Assembly (NCBI GenBank): GCA_964397655.1
Contig: CAYNKA010000003.1
Location: 248,001-312,000, forward strand
Reading direction: 5' to 3'
DNA length: 64,000 nt
Source: CAYNKA01 sp964397655
GTDB taxonomy: Bacteria > Spirochaetota > Spirochaetia > DTKZ01
Every line of letters begins with the position of its first letter. The stretch's first letter is position 1. The notes below the pieces were generated by a model. That model had not been told where the DNA came from. It saw only the letters and a list, made by a program, of their open reading frames with translations, and did no database searches. The position numbers and the translations under genes are program-made. Positions 8,081 through 16,491 of this stretch are shown piece after piece.

Positions 8081-9414
8081 GTGGTACGATGGCTCCTTTG
8101 TTCTTTTCTCGATGAAGCGGACCCTCCGGATCCTTCCGTGAGGTACCGCAGGACGTCCGGCATCGCGTCCTCGTCTCCGAAGCCGCCGGACTTTGAAACG
8201 ATGTAGATCGGATCTTCGGCGTAGGGGCTCGCGAACCTCCCCAGCGGAATCCCGGGCGAAACCTCGTCGAGCAGCTCGATCCCCTTGATTTCGAGAGCCT
8301 CCGCGATCCCGGCCGCGGTGTTGCCCCCGGTCACGAACAGGGCCCTGACGCGCCGCTCGGTGAGGAGTTCGCGGACGAGCCCGCCGAGGAACGAGGCGAC
8401 CCGTTCCCCGAGTTCCTTTTCATGGCAGCCTCGGGACCGGGCGAAGGCCAGGTCGCCCCGGATGTCTTCCGCCGACTCGAAGGTCCTGATCAGCACCGGG
8501 AGGGAAGCGGAGGCGCGCTTAGCCTCCTCGATCAGCCTGGAGAATTCCCTCCCGGGGTTCCCGAGCAGGTCGGGGATCGAAAGTCTCACCGGAACGGCGT
8601 CCGAGGATGAAAGCAGCCGTTCCGTCTGCATCCTGCTCGTCTCGGTCACGCTGCCCACGACGAACAGGATCCTTCCGGCCTCGACGGAAACCGGCGGACC
8701 CGGAGGAAGTTCCGATTTCGATTCCGCGGTCAGGGCCTCGGCCAGGCCCGAGGCTCCGGCGAAGAGGACGGCAGGGTCGTCCTTCATCGAGGCCGCCGCC
8801 CTGAGGTCTTCGATCGTCTCGGCGTCGCACACGACGATCCGGGCGCCGGCCTCCGCGAGGGAGGAGAAGCGGGTGCGGAACGCCGGCCCGCCGCTCCGCA
8901 CGACGCCGAGATCGATCGACGCGACCTTTCCCGGGAACCGTCTCTCGAACAACTCGGGGACCGAGGAGTTCCGCACCGGGTTGAAGGGATCCCGGCCGGT
9001 ATTCGAATCGCTGATGGGAACGCCGCGGACGAGGCACCTGCCGCCTACCACGGTCCTGCCGTTCCTCGGAGCCGCGGGCGCCACGAGCGCGCAACGGTAG
9101 TCCGAGGAGTCCAGCACGGCCTGTATCTCCGCCGCCACGTTGCCCCGGATCGTGGAATCGATCTTCTTGAAGATCCTTCCGTCACGCCCGGCGGGGCATT
9201 TCAGGACGATGTCCCTGACGGTCGCGTAGCTCGTCTCCTCGTCCAGGAAGCGCGAATCGGAGTTCACGACGAACACGTCGCAGGGGCCGAAATCCGAACC
9301 CGAGGACCAGCCTTGCAGGGCGAGGAATACGGACGCGCCCGTTTTCCTGAACTGGATGGCGGCGTCACCGGCGCCGGTGAAGTCGTCCGCTATGATGCAC
9401 AGCCTATGGGTCAT
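8077..9414 (-). CDS. Four-carbon acid sugar kinase (DUF1537 family)
   Basis: A 445-residue protein with the family N-terminal IADDFTGAGDAAIQF motif and a C-terminal nucleotide-binding part containing FVTGGNTAAGIAEAL. Characterised members (DtnK, DerK, OtnK) phosphorylate D-threonate, D-erythronate or 3-oxo-tetronates at the 4-hydroxyl. Pairing with PdxA and the absence of a separate dehydrogenase plus OtnC-type decarboxylase fit D-threonate or D-erythronate. It is the first gene of the minus-strand operon. Its ATG lies 13 bases from the -12 C of a sigma-54 promoter, and there is no Shine-Dalgarno sequence, so the mRNA is probably leaderless. Confidence 0.9.
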   Translation of the reverse strand: MTHRLCIIADDFTGAGDAAIQFRKTGASVFLALQGWSSGSDFGPCDVFVVNSDSRFLDEETSYATVRDIVLKCPAGRDGRIFKKIDSTIRGNVAAEIQAVLDSSDYRCALVAPAAPRNGRTVVGGRCLVRGVPISDSNTGRDPFNPVRNSSVPELFERRFPGKVASIDLGVVRSGGPAFRTRFSSLAEAGARIVVCDAETIEDLRAAASMKDDPAVLFAGASGLAEALTAESKSELPPGPPVSVEAGRILFVVGSVTETSRMQTERLLSSSDAVPVRLSIPDLLGNPGREFSRLIEEAKRASASLPVLIRTFESAEDIRGDLAFARSRGCHEKELGERVASFLGGLVRELLTERRVRALFVTGGNTAAGIAEALEIKGIELLDEVSPGIPLGRFASPYAEDPIYIVSKSGGFGDEDAMPDVLRYLTEGSGGSASSRKEQRSHRTT

Positions 9415-9425
9415 GGTGAATAAAA

Positions 9426-9441
9426 AGCAAGCGGCATGCCA
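9426..9441 (-). promoter_or_regulatory. Sigma-54 (-24/-12) promoter of the acid-sugar/TRAP operon
   Basis: The minus strand reads TGGCATG-CCGC-TTGCT, one mismatch from the TGGCACG-N4-TTGCW consensus, with exact GG-N10-GC spacing. The predicted transcription start (12 nt after the -12 C) is at about 9415, directly before the kinase ATG at 9414. The operon's last gene is a sigma-54 activator, which supports function. Confidence 0.85.
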
Positions 9442-9502
9442 GGTTCAGGACATACGCGGAATATTATTATCTCCTTGCAGGCGTTACGGTTACTGCATGA
9501 AA

Positions 9503-9525
9503 TCGTTCCGATATCGGTGGAACGA
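9503..9525. promoter_or_regulatory. Putative upstream activator site of the acid-sugar operon
   Basis: TCGTTCC and GGAACGA form perfect 7-base arms around a 9-base centre that itself contains the palindrome CCGATATCGG. It lies about 90-110 bases upstream of the predicted sigma-54 transcription start, the normal distance for an enhancer site bound by a dimeric activator. The palindrome is seen directly; binding by the PrpR-type protein is inferred. Confidence 0.55.
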
Positions 9526-9562
9526 GGATGCTTCGCGCCGTCCCGCGAGAAAATTCCGCGGC

Positions 9563-9586
9563 ATTTCTCACCACCTGCGGTGAAAT
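9563..9586 (-). terminator. Hairpin downstream of the GNAT gene
   Basis: An imperfect inverted repeat (ATTTCTCACC then GGTGAAAT, 6-base loop) lies just beyond the GNAT stop codon. It could terminate that gene or be a second activator site for the operon downstream. There is no clear U-tract. Confidence 0.3.
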
Positions 9587-9588
9587 TC

Positions 9589-10131
9589 TCAGCAGAGGAA
9601 TCGTTCGTTTACCGGCACAGGTTCCTCGGGATTCGCCTCGGGCTCGCGGAGCCGGAGCTGCCACCACCCGACGTCGCGCCACGCTCCGAGCTTGTACCCC
9701 GCGTTCTTGCAGACCCCGACGAACTCGAAGCCGAAGGACTCGTGAAGCGCGACGCTCCGCTCGTTCGGCAGAGTGACGACTCCGAAGGCGTTGTAGTATC
9801 CGAGCGCCCTCACCGCCTCGATGAGGCGGGAATAGAGGGCCTTGCCCACGCCCCTGCCGAGGTGCCGTCGGCCCACGTACACGGCGAAATCCACGCTGAA
9901 GCGATAGGCCGCACGCTCCTTGTGCCTCGAAGCGTAGGCGTAACCGAGTATCCTTCCTTCGTCCTCGCCGACGTACCAGGGGTAGACCGAAGCGACGGAC
10001 CGGATGCGGCCCGCGAATTCCTCCGTGCCGGGGGGGACCGTTTCGAAGGAGATCGAGGTCTCCTCCACGTACGGAGCGTAGATGAGGGCGAGGGCCTCGG
10101 CGTCCGCCGGGGCGACGAATCGAATGTCCAT
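9589..10131 (-). CDS. GNAT N-acetyltransferase (phosphinothricin/methionine-sulfoximine acetyltransferase-like)
   Basis: A 180-residue protein starting MDIRFVAPADAEALALIYAPYV. It has the features of the Pat/MnaT/YwnH group: an ETSISFETVPP substrate segment near residue 25, GYAYAS, the acetyl-CoA pyrophosphate loop GRRHLGRGVGKALY (~95-108), and ANE/NERSVALHESFGFE further on. It probably transfers an acetyl group from acetyl-CoA to the amine of an amino-acid analogue; the natural substrate is unknown. A much longer frame continues upstream over the deaminase gene but is antisense shadow. The chosen ATG is six bases after a TATGCT hexamer, so it may be leaderless. Confidence 0.85.
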   Translation of the reverse strand: MDIRFVAPADAEALALIYAPYVEETSISFETVPPGTEEFAGRIRSVASVYPWYVGEDEGRILGYAYASRHKERAAYRFSVDFAVYVGRRHLGRGVGKALYSRLIEAVRALGYYNAFGVVTLPNERSVALHESFGFEFVGVCKNAGYKLGAWRDVGWWQLRLREPEANPEEPVPVNERFLC

Positions 10132-10137
10132 GAAGGA

Positions 10138-10166
10138 AGCATACCTCCTCGCCGGACCCGAGGCAA
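10138..10166 (-). promoter_or_regulatory. Candidate promoter of the GNAT gene
   Basis: On the minus strand TTGCCT-N17-TATGCT ends six bases before the ATG at 10131. An AGGAGG motif overlaps the -10 region but is about 12 bases from the start codon, too far for a usual Shine-Dalgarno sequence. This is a moderate match. Confidence 0.4.
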
Positions 10167-10220
10167 GAAGACCGAGAACGCTCTCGGAGCGGACGAATGG
10201 CGCGGCCGGTGAAACCCTGC

Positions 10221-10226
10221 TATGAT
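10221..10226 (+). promoter_or_regulatory. Extended -10 promoter element of the adenosine deaminase gene
   Basis: TGCTATGAT is an extended -10 (TGn plus TATGAT) whose expected start point falls at or one base before the ATG at 10234. No good -35 or Shine-Dalgarno sequence is visible. This decides the choice of start codon. Confidence 0.5.
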
Positions 10227-10233
10227 GGAATGC

Positions 10234-11268
10234 ATGGAAAAATGGATCGAAACGCTTCCGAAGATCGAACTCCACCTTCATATCGAGGGGGCTATCCCGA
10301 TCGCGACGTTCCGCGAACTCGTGAAGAAATACAGCCCGCGAGGAAGGGCGCCGTCCGTCGAAGAACTCGAAAAGCGGTTCGTCTTCCGGGACTTCGCGCA
10401 TTTCATCGAAACGTGGATGTGGCACTGCGAATACATCAACGAGTACGACGACTTCACCCTGATCGCGGAGGGCGTCGCCGGCTACCTCGCGGAGCAGAAC
10501 GTCCTCTACGCCGAGGCCTTCTTTTCGGCTCCGGATTTCCACGGCAAGAGGCTCTCCACCCAGAGGATCGCCGAGGCGATCAGGAAGGGCTTGGACAGAA
10601 AAACCGGCGCCGAGGTGAGGCTCGTCGGAGACGTGGTGCGCCATTTGGGGCCCGAGAAGGCCCTCAGGACCGTTTCGGAACTCCTCGAAGTCAAGGAGTT
10701 CGGTGTCGTCGGCATAGGCCTCGGCGGAATGGAAAAGGGCTTTCCTCCGAGGCTCTTCAAGGACGTTTTCGAAAAAGCGAGAAAGGCCGGCTTCCATACG
10801 ACCGCCCACGCCGGGGAGGCGGACGGCGAGGAAAGCGTCCGCGGAGCGGTGAACGAGCTCCTGGCGGAGCGGATCGGCCACGGGACCCATATAACGGATC
10901 CGAGACTCCTCGACCTCATCGGCGAGCGGAGGATCGGCATAGAGATGTGCCCGCTCTCCAACGTCCGCACGAAGTCGGTCGCGGCCTACCGGGAACACCC
11001 GATCCGCCGCTTCTTCGACCGCGGGCTCCTCGTGAGCGTGAACACCGACGACCCCGCCATGTTCGGGAATCCCTTCTGTCGGGAAATCGAGGCCCTCGTC
11101 GACGAATTCGGATTCACCGAGGAGGAAGTCGTCCGGCTCATGGAGAACGCGGCGGAGAGCTCATGGATGCCGCGGGAGAAAAAGGACGGGTTCAAGAGCC
11201 TCCTCCGGGCGGGACGCCGATCCGGGTCTGTGAACGCCGCTTCCGAAAAAACGATCGATGCTCTATAA
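10234..11268 (+). CDS. add: Adenosine deaminase family protein
   Basis: A 344-residue metal-dependent deaminase. The N-terminus (MEKWIETLPKIELHLHIEGA) carries the zinc-binding HxH motif. Further on are the catalytic HAGE motif (~residue 190), GHGTHI with the catalytic histidine, and the late metal-binding SVNTDDPAMFG. The reaction is hydrolytic deamination of adenosine (or a related purine such as adenine) to inosine. The open frame begins 12 bases earlier, but that first ATG lies inside the -10 hexamer, so the second ATG is preferred; it also matches the usual family N-terminus. It stands alone between divergent and same-strand unrelated genes. Confidence 0.88.
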   Translation: MEKWIETLPKIELHLHIEGAIPIATFRELVKKYSPRGRAPSVEELEKRFVFRDFAHFIETWMWHCEYINEYDDFTLIAEGVAGYLAEQNVLYAEAFFSAPDFHGKRLSTQRIAEAIRKGLDRKTGAEVRLVGDVVRHLGPEKALRTVSELLEVKEFGVVGIGLGGMEKGFPPRLFKDVFEKARKAGFHTTAHAGEADGEESVRGAVNELLAERIGHGTHITDPRLLDLIGERRIGIEMCPLSNVRTKSVAAYREHPIRRFFDRGLLVSVNTDDPAMFGNPFCREIEALVDEFGFTEEEVVRLMENAAESSWMPREKKDGFKSLLRAGRRSGSVNAASEKTIDAL

Positions 11269-11334
11269 TGAGCCGGGGTTTGCCGATCGCTTCAAGAATA
11301 AATACACATGATCCCCGATCTCGAAGGAACTGTC

Positions 11335-12723
11335 ATGGCAGAGGGAAAAATCCTCCTGGTGGAAGACGAAACGATAATCGCATTGGACGAGGCGGAATCC
11401 CTGAAGGCCTACGGCTTTCAGGTCGCCATCGCGTCGAGCGGGGAGACGGCCGTTTCCCTCATGAAGACCTCAACGGACATCGACCTCGTCCTCATGGACC
11501 TGGATCTCGGATCCGGCATTGACGGCACGGAAACGGCGCGCCGGATACTCGAGGACCGCGACGTTCCCATCATCTTCCTCTCCAACCATACCGAGCCCGA
11601 GATCGTCGAAAAGACCGAGAAGATCACCTCCTACGGCTACGCCGTCAAGAATTCCGGAATCGCCGCCCTCATCGCCTCGATCAAGATGGCCTTTCGCCTC
11701 TTCGAGGCGAACCGAAAGGTGAAGATGCAGGAAGAGTCCCTGAGGGAGAGCCAGGAGATCTTCGATCTGTTCCTGGAACACAGCCCCATCTACGTATTCT
11801 TCAAGGACGAGCGGATCCGGTCGATCCGATTGAGCAGAAACTACGAGGCGATGCTCGGAAGGCCGATCGGGGAGCTGCTCGGGAAGACGATGGACGACCT
11901 CTTTCCCTCCGATCTCGCCAAATCCATGATACAGGACGATCTCGGAATTCTCAGGGAAGGCAAGCCCATCAAGGTCGTCGAGGAACTTGCGGGCAGGACC
12001 TACGAGACGATCAAATTCCCCATCCGTCACGCGGACAAGGCCTCGTATTTGGCGGGATTCACCATCGACGTCACCGAAGCCAAGGCAACGCAGCTCCGCC
12101 TGGCGAAGGCGCTTGAAGAAAAAACCGTGCTCCTCAAGGAACTGCAGCATAGGGTCAAGAACAGCATGACCACGATCCAAAGCCTCATCCATCTCGAACG
12201 GGACCGGACTTCGTCGGGAGAAACCGCGGCAGTCCTGGAAAACCTCATGGGCAGGGTGAGCACCATGACCAAGCTCTACTCGCTTCTCGCCCAGGAGGAG
12301 GACGTCCGGAGAATCCGTCTCGACTCCTACCTTTCGAGCATAATCCGCTCCCTGGCGGCGTCTCAGAGCGGAAGAAAAGAGAGGATCCGCGTGCGGGAGG
12401 AACTCGAAGCCGTCGAGATCGACGCCAAGCGGGCCACCCCCGTCGGCCTCATCCTCAACGAACTCCTCACGAACATCTACAAGCACGCCTTTCCCGGCGA
12501 GAGCGGCGGAGAACTCGTGATCCGCCTGCTCAAGGATAGAGGCGAGATCGTGCTCGAGGCATCCGACGACGGGATAAGGCTTCCCGACGACTTTTCGCCG
12601 GAAAAATCGTCCGGTCTCGGCCTCAGGCTCATCCTCATCCTGAAGGACCAGCTTCGGGGTTCGTTCCGGCACATCCCGGGGGAAAGGACCGCGTTCCGCC
12701 TGAGCTTCCCCGCGGAGACCTGA
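11335..12723 (+). CDS. Response regulator-PAS-histidine kinase hybrid (HWE/HisKA_2 type)
   Basis: 462 residues in the order receiver domain (1-120, phosphoacceptor Asp in VLMDLDLG), PAS domain (~135-245), HisKA_2 dimerisation domain (KELQHRVKNSMTTIQSLIHL) and HATPase_c. The ATG at 11335 follows AAGGA; an in-frame ATG 27 bases upstream lacks such a site. A receiver placed before the kinase suggests that phosphorylation of the receiver by another kinase modulates this cytoplasmic kinase; there is no membrane segment. The REC N-terminus has the usual acidic pair (VEDE). No output regulator is adjacent, so the target is unknown. Confidence 0.88.
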   Translation: MAEGKILLVEDETIIALDEAESLKAYGFQVAIASSGETAVSLMKTSTDIDLVLMDLDLGSGIDGTETARRILEDRDVPIIFLSNHTEPEIVEKTEKITSYGYAVKNSGIAALIASIKMAFRLFEANRKVKMQEESLRESQEIFDLFLEHSPIYVFFKDERIRSIRLSRNYEAMLGRPIGELLGKTMDDLFPSDLAKSMIQDDLGILREGKPIKVVEELAGRTYETIKFPIRHADKASYLAGFTIDVTEAKATQLRLAKALEEKTVLLKELQHRVKNSMTTIQSLIHLERDRTSSGETAAVLENLMGRVSTMTKLYSLLAQEEDVRRIRLDSYLSSIIRSLAASQSGRKERIRVREELEAVEIDAKRATPVGLILNELLTNIYKHAFPGESGGELVIRLLKDRGEIVLEASDDGIRLPDDFSPEKSSGLGLRLILILKDQLRGSFRHIPGERTAFRLSFPAET

Positions 12724-12765
12724 AAAGCGGCTGGCGGCGGGCCTTTCGCCTCCGCGTCGAGGACT

Positions 12766-13776
12766 TCAGGGCGCCTGAGGCCTCGATCGTCTCGTGTCGC
12801 CGCGGCCGAAACCCAGGTAAGCCTCCTCGAGGATGTCGCCCCGGTCGTTCACGACGACCTCGGCCCGGACGCGGGGTACCGGACCGCTCCTCATGTCCGC
12901 GAAACTCACCCGATACCCGTCGCCGTTCCTCGTCGTGCTGACGCGGAGAAAAGGCGAGAACGCCGCGGCCGCGCGGGCGAAGTCCGACTTCATGGCCGTG
13001 CTCACGGCCCGGCTCTCACCTTCCTTCCTGAACCGCGCCGCCTCCCGCACCGCGCCGTCGGAACGGGAAATCGTGCCGCCGATCAGCTCTCCCGACGCGT
13101 CCATCGAATAGTTCCATTCGTCCAGGCCCTGCGAGTTCGAGGTGAGGGCTATCCTCTCGATTCCGAGGCCTGCGTAGTGAGTCCTCACCGCTTCCGTGAG
13201 CTCGTATCTGACCCGGGCCCTCTCCCCGACGTATCCCCCGAAAGCGAGAAGAGCCGCGGCCGCGACGAAGACGGGCCTGATCCTCGCCGGGCCGTAGCGC
13301 CGGACGAGAAAGCCCGCGAGCACCGCGCCGCCGAAAAGATACCAGCCCGTTCGGTCGCTGAACCGGAGGATGCCGGTGAAGAAAGGCTCGCGGGAAAAAG
13401 GCAGGAGGAGGAAGGTCGAATACGAGGTGAGGAGGTCGAGCGCGTCGTGGGCGGCCATGCCGAGGAGGGCCCAGAGAAAGAGCCGCCTCCTCCCGATCGC
13501 GGGGAAGAAACGGGAGAAGACGAAGGCGAGAAGCGCGGAGAGAACCACGACGCCCGCGATCGAGTGCGTCGGTCCGCGATGGTATTTGAAGAACATGAAG
13601 GGGCCGCCCGCGAGGGTTACTACGTCGATGTCGGGGAAGACCGAACCGGCGAGGGCGATGAGCGATATCCCCCTGTCCGTCCGGCGGCTCTCGGCCGTCG
13701 CGGCCGGACCTGCGTTGCGGTCCCGGTTCAACATGGCGAGGACCGCGCCAGAGAGGGCGTGCGTGACGGGGTCCAT
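12766..13776 (-). CDS. Membrane-bound metal-dependent hydrolase (DUF457/YdjM-like)
   Basis: A 336-residue protein starting MDPVTHALSGAVLAM. Conserved metal-ligand candidates are His6, the PDIDVV aspartates, HRGPTHS and HDALDLLTSYS. Several membrane helices occupy roughly residues 40-210, followed by a soluble C-terminal domain. This is the YdjM/DUF457 family, annotated as inner-membrane metal-dependent hydrolases of unknown substrate. Its ATG overlaps the stop of the MFS gene by one base, so the two are co-transcribed and translationally coupled. The longer frame upstream is a shadow over the MFS gene. Confidence 0.82.
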   Translation of the reverse strand: MDPVTHALSGAVLAMLNRDRNAGPAATAESRRTDRGISLIALAGSVFPDIDVVTLAGGPFMFFKYHRGPTHSIAGVVVLSALLAFVFSRFFPAIGRRRLFLWALLGMAAHDALDLLTSYSTFLLLPFSREPFFTGILRFSDRTGWYLFGGAVLAGFLVRRYGPARIRPVFVAAAALLAFGGYVGERARVRYELTEAVRTHYAGLGIERIALTSNSQGLDEWNYSMDASGELIGGTISRSDGAVREAARFRKEGESRAVSTAMKSDFARAAAAFSPFLRVSTTRNGDGYRVSFADMRSGPVPRVRAEVVVNDRGDILEEAYLGFGRGDTRRSRPQAP

Positions 13777-15179
13777 CAATCGGCCTCCTTTCCGGTCCCG
13801 GCCGGTTCCCTGCCCCTCGCGTAGGATGCGCCGATGCCGAGGAGGCAGAGGATCGTGAACAGGAGATAGGAATACCGGGCGCTCGCGATGAAACCGGGGA
13901 CCAGTTCCGGGCCCATGGTTCCGCTTCCCATGAAGAGCGAAAACATGAGCTGGACGAGGCTGAGGCTGAACATCTGGCCCGTGAGCCTCATGGTTCCCAC
14001 CGATGCGGAGGCGAGCCCGTAATGCCGTTTGTCCACGGAACTCATGATCGCCGTCGTGTTGGGCGAGGAGAACAGGGCGAAGCCGAAGCCGAGGAAGGCG
14101 ATGCTGCCCGCGATGTAGGGGATGCCCGTGGCGCCGTTTACGAACACGAGGAGGAAAAGCCCCGCGGCGGTGCAGGCCATCCCCGAGGTCGCGAGGATCC
14201 GCGCGCCGAGGCGGTCGGAGAGGCGGCCGGCCATGGGCGAGAAGACAGCCTGCATGACCGGCTGGGCCATGAGCACGGCCCCCGTTTCCCACGACGTGAG
14301 TTCCATCACGTACTGCAGATGCAGGCTGAGCAGGAAACCGACTCCGAAGGTGGCGCTGTAATTGACGAAGGCCGAAGCGCTCGAGAAGGAGAAGACCCTG
14401 TTCCCCCTGAAGAGCGATACCGCGAAAACGGGATGGGCGGCCCTGTGTTCCCAGGCGACGAAGCCGATTCCGAGGCCGAGGCCGCCGACCGCCAGCGCGA
14501 ACCCGAGGCCCCGCGGCAGGAGGGACATGCCCGTCATGAGGGCGAGAAGGGACAGTCCGTACAGGACGGCCCCGACCGAGTCGAAGGGCTCGCCCCTCGA
14601 CTCGGCCCACTCCGCTTCGATGCGCCCGCGGACGAGCAGGTACACCGCGAGGCCGAGGCCGGCGTTGAGGAAGAAGAGCGCCCTCCATCCAGCGAAATAG
14701 GTCACCGCGCCGCCTGCCGCCGGTCCGAGGGAAAGCCCGATATAGGCGGCCGCCACGGTGATTCCGATCACCCTGCCCCGTTCGGACGGGGGATAGACGG
14801 AACTCAGCATCGCGACCCCGACCCCGAAGATCCCGGCCCCGCCGACGCCCTGGAGCACGCGGAAGCAGAGGAGGAGCGGGACCGAGGGGGCGGCACCGCA
14901 GGCCGCGGACGTCAGGGCGTAGACGAGCGTACCGAGCGTGAAGACGAGACGGCGGCCCCGGATGTCCGCGATCCTGCCGACGGGCACGAGAAAGACCGCG
15001 GAGGAGAGGAGGAAGGCGAGGGCGATCCAGCTCAGGAGGTCCGCGTCCGCCCCGAATTCGGCCACGACGGAAGGAAGCGCGACGTTGACGGACGAGGTCA
15101 TGAAGGGGGTGAGGAACGATCCCATGGTCGCGGCTGCGAGCACCGCCTTCCTCGCCGCGGAAGTCGTTTCCGGAGTCAT
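13776..15179 (-). CDS. MFS transporter, DHA2-like drug/proton antiporter
   Basis: A 467-residue membrane protein with about 14 predicted helices. It has the motif-A-like loop GRIADIRGRRLVF near residue 70, an SSAVFLVPVG helix and the RVLQGVGGAGIF motif near residue 105, all typical of EmrB/QacA-type exporters. The preferred start is ATG 15179 (MTPETTSAARKAVL); the frame extends 36 bases upstream without a Shine-Dalgarno sequence. TTGCCC-N17-TTACCT ends eight bases before this ATG, another possible near-leaderless start. The exported substrate is unknown. Confidence 0.85.
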   Translation of the reverse strand: MTPETTSAARKAVLAAATMGSFLTPFMTSSVNVALPSVVAEFGADADLLSWIALAFLLSSAVFLVPVGRIADIRGRRLVFTLGTLVYALTSAACGAAPSVPLLLCFRVLQGVGGAGIFGVGVAMLSSVYPPSERGRVIGITVAAAYIGLSLGPAAGGAVTYFAGWRALFFLNAGLGLAVYLLVRGRIEAEWAESRGEPFDSVGAVLYGLSLLALMTGMSLLPRGLGFALAVGGLGLGIGFVAWEHRAAHPVFAVSLFRGNRVFSFSSASAFVNYSATFGVGFLLSLHLQYVMELTSWETGAVLMAQPVMQAVFSPMAGRLSDRLGARILATSGMACTAAGLFLLVFVNGATGIPYIAGSIAFLGFGFALFSSPNTTAIMSSVDKRHYGLASASVGTMRLTGQMFSLSLVQLMFSLFMGSGTMGPELVPGFIASARYSYLLFTILCLLGIGASYARGREPAGTGKEAD

Positions 15180-15239
15180 GGTTGAAAGGTAAACGGGAGA
15201 AGGGGCGAAGGGCAAGCGCTTTTCACAGATTTCGGAATA

Positions 15240-16358
15240 TCAACCTCGGGGCAGACTCACCGTGATGGTCGTTCCCTTCTCCTCCGACGTTTCGAAATCA
15301 ATCGAACCCCCGAGGGTGCGCGCGATGAGCATCGCGGAATAGGCGCCCAGACCCGTCCCTTTTTCCTTTCCCGCGGTGGCGAATTTCTCGAAGAACCTCC
15401 CCCTGACGCTCTCCGGGATAGCTCCCCTGTTGTGTATCGACAAGGTCACGGAAGGCCCTACATCCAGGCCGACGGTAACGACCTCGTTCGCGGGGGAGGC
15501 TTCCACCGCGTTCTTAATAAGGTTCGCGCAGAGCGTGTAGAAAAGCAGCGCTTCCCCCTTTATCCGCACCGAGGTGCGATCGCCCGGAGTTTCACCGTCG
15601 ACGAGGACTCCGATCCCTACCGCCTTCTCCTCCGCCGCGACGAGGCAGGTCTCCGCAACCTGCCGGATGATGCCCAGGGCGTCGACAGACACGGTGTTGG
15701 CGACGTAGGTACCGTTCTCCATCTTGTAGAGATCGATCGAGCTGTTGATCATGTCGAGCATCTTGCGGCCGGAGTCTTCTATCATCTTCAGATATCGCAT
15801 CTCCTCGTCGTTCCCGGTTCGGTTCCGCATCAGGATTCTCGGAAGGTTGAGGATGACCATGAGGGGGCTCTTCATATCGTGTCGTATGATGCTCTCCACC
15901 TCCTCCCGAAGACGCGCGTTCTCCTTGAGGATGTCGTTCTGTCGTTCGAGATCCTCCCGCGCTTGCTTGAGTTCTATGTGAGTCCTCACCCTCGCCTTGA
16001 GCAGGAGCGGGTTGACCGGCTTCACGATGTAATCCACGCCTCCGGCGTCGAAACCGGCCGCCTCGTCCTCCACGGCGTCCTTCGAAGTCACGAAGATCAC
16101 CGGTACGGATTTCGTTGGCTCGTCACGCTTGAGACGTCTGCACACCTCGTAACCGTTCATTCCTGGCATCATGACGTCGAGGAGGACGAGAGCCGGCACC
16201 TCATCCGACCGCGCGATCCGCAAGGCCTGCTCACCGTTGGCGGCGACTTTCACCCGGTAGTCCTCCTTTAGCACGTTGCTCATGAGCAGGAGGTTTTCCG
16301 GCGTATCGTCGACGATGAGAACGATAGGTTTCGCGAGTGAATCCGGTCGATTATCCAT
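15240..16358 (-). CDS. Response regulator-histidine kinase hybrid (REC-HisKA-HATPase)
   Basis: 372 residues. The receiver domain (10-130) has the acidic pair VDD and phosphoacceptor LLDVMMPGMNG. A coiled-coil linker (~130-165) leads to a HisKA domain whose phosphorylated histidine is in IIRHDMKSPLMV and an HATPase_c with the G-box region KGTGLGAYSAMLIARTLGG. It is a cytoplasmic, receiver-first hybrid kinase with no membrane segments. The start ATG follows AAGGACGGATC; the frame upstream of it is out-of-gene. A good promoter lies 34 bases upstream and is divergent from the aldo/keto reductase. The partner is unknown. Confidence 0.9.
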   Translation of the reverse strand: MDNRPDSLAKPIVLIVDDTPENLLLMSNVLKEDYRVKVAANGEQALRIARSDEVPALVLLDVMMPGMNGYEVCRRLKRDEPTKSVPVIFVTSKDAVEDEAAGFDAGGVDYIVKPVNPLLLKARVRTHIELKQAREDLERQNDILKENARLREEVESIIRHDMKSPLMVILNLPRILMRNRTGNDEEMRYLKMIEDSGRKMLDMINSSIDLYKMENGTYVANTVSVDALGIIRQVAETCLVAAEEKAVGIGVLVDGETPGDRTSVRIKGEALLFYTLCANLIKNAVEASPANEVVTVGLDVGPSVTLSIHNRGAIPESVRGRFFEKFATAGKEKGTGLGAYSAMLIARTLGGSIDFETSEEKGTTITVSLPRG

Positions 16359-16391
16359 GATCCGTCCTTTTTTAACTGCGGTCGCCAGGAA

Positions 16392-16420
16392 ATTATAGGA
16401 CAAGGTGTTTTCGAATACAA
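16392..16420 (-). promoter_or_regulatory. Sigma-70 promoter of the REC-kinase gene
   Basis: On the minus strand TTGTAT-N17-TATAAT gives a leader of about 27 bases with a proper Shine-Dalgarno sequence. It is a contrast to the leader-poor promoters elsewhere in the window. Confidence 0.65.
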
Positions 16421-16457
16421 GCGAGCGGGAGAATTTCCCTTCTAAGCCCGTCGGGTA

Positions 16458-16463
16458 TATACT
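16458..16463 (+). promoter_or_regulatory. -10 element of the aldo/keto reductase gene
   Basis: TATACT lies 28 bases before the ATG; no convincing -35 hexamer is present at 16-18 bases. The leader carries GGAGGG. Divergent from the kinase promoter. Confidence 0.4.
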
Positions 16464-16491
16464 CGGTGCATCGAACGTACGGAGGGCCGAC

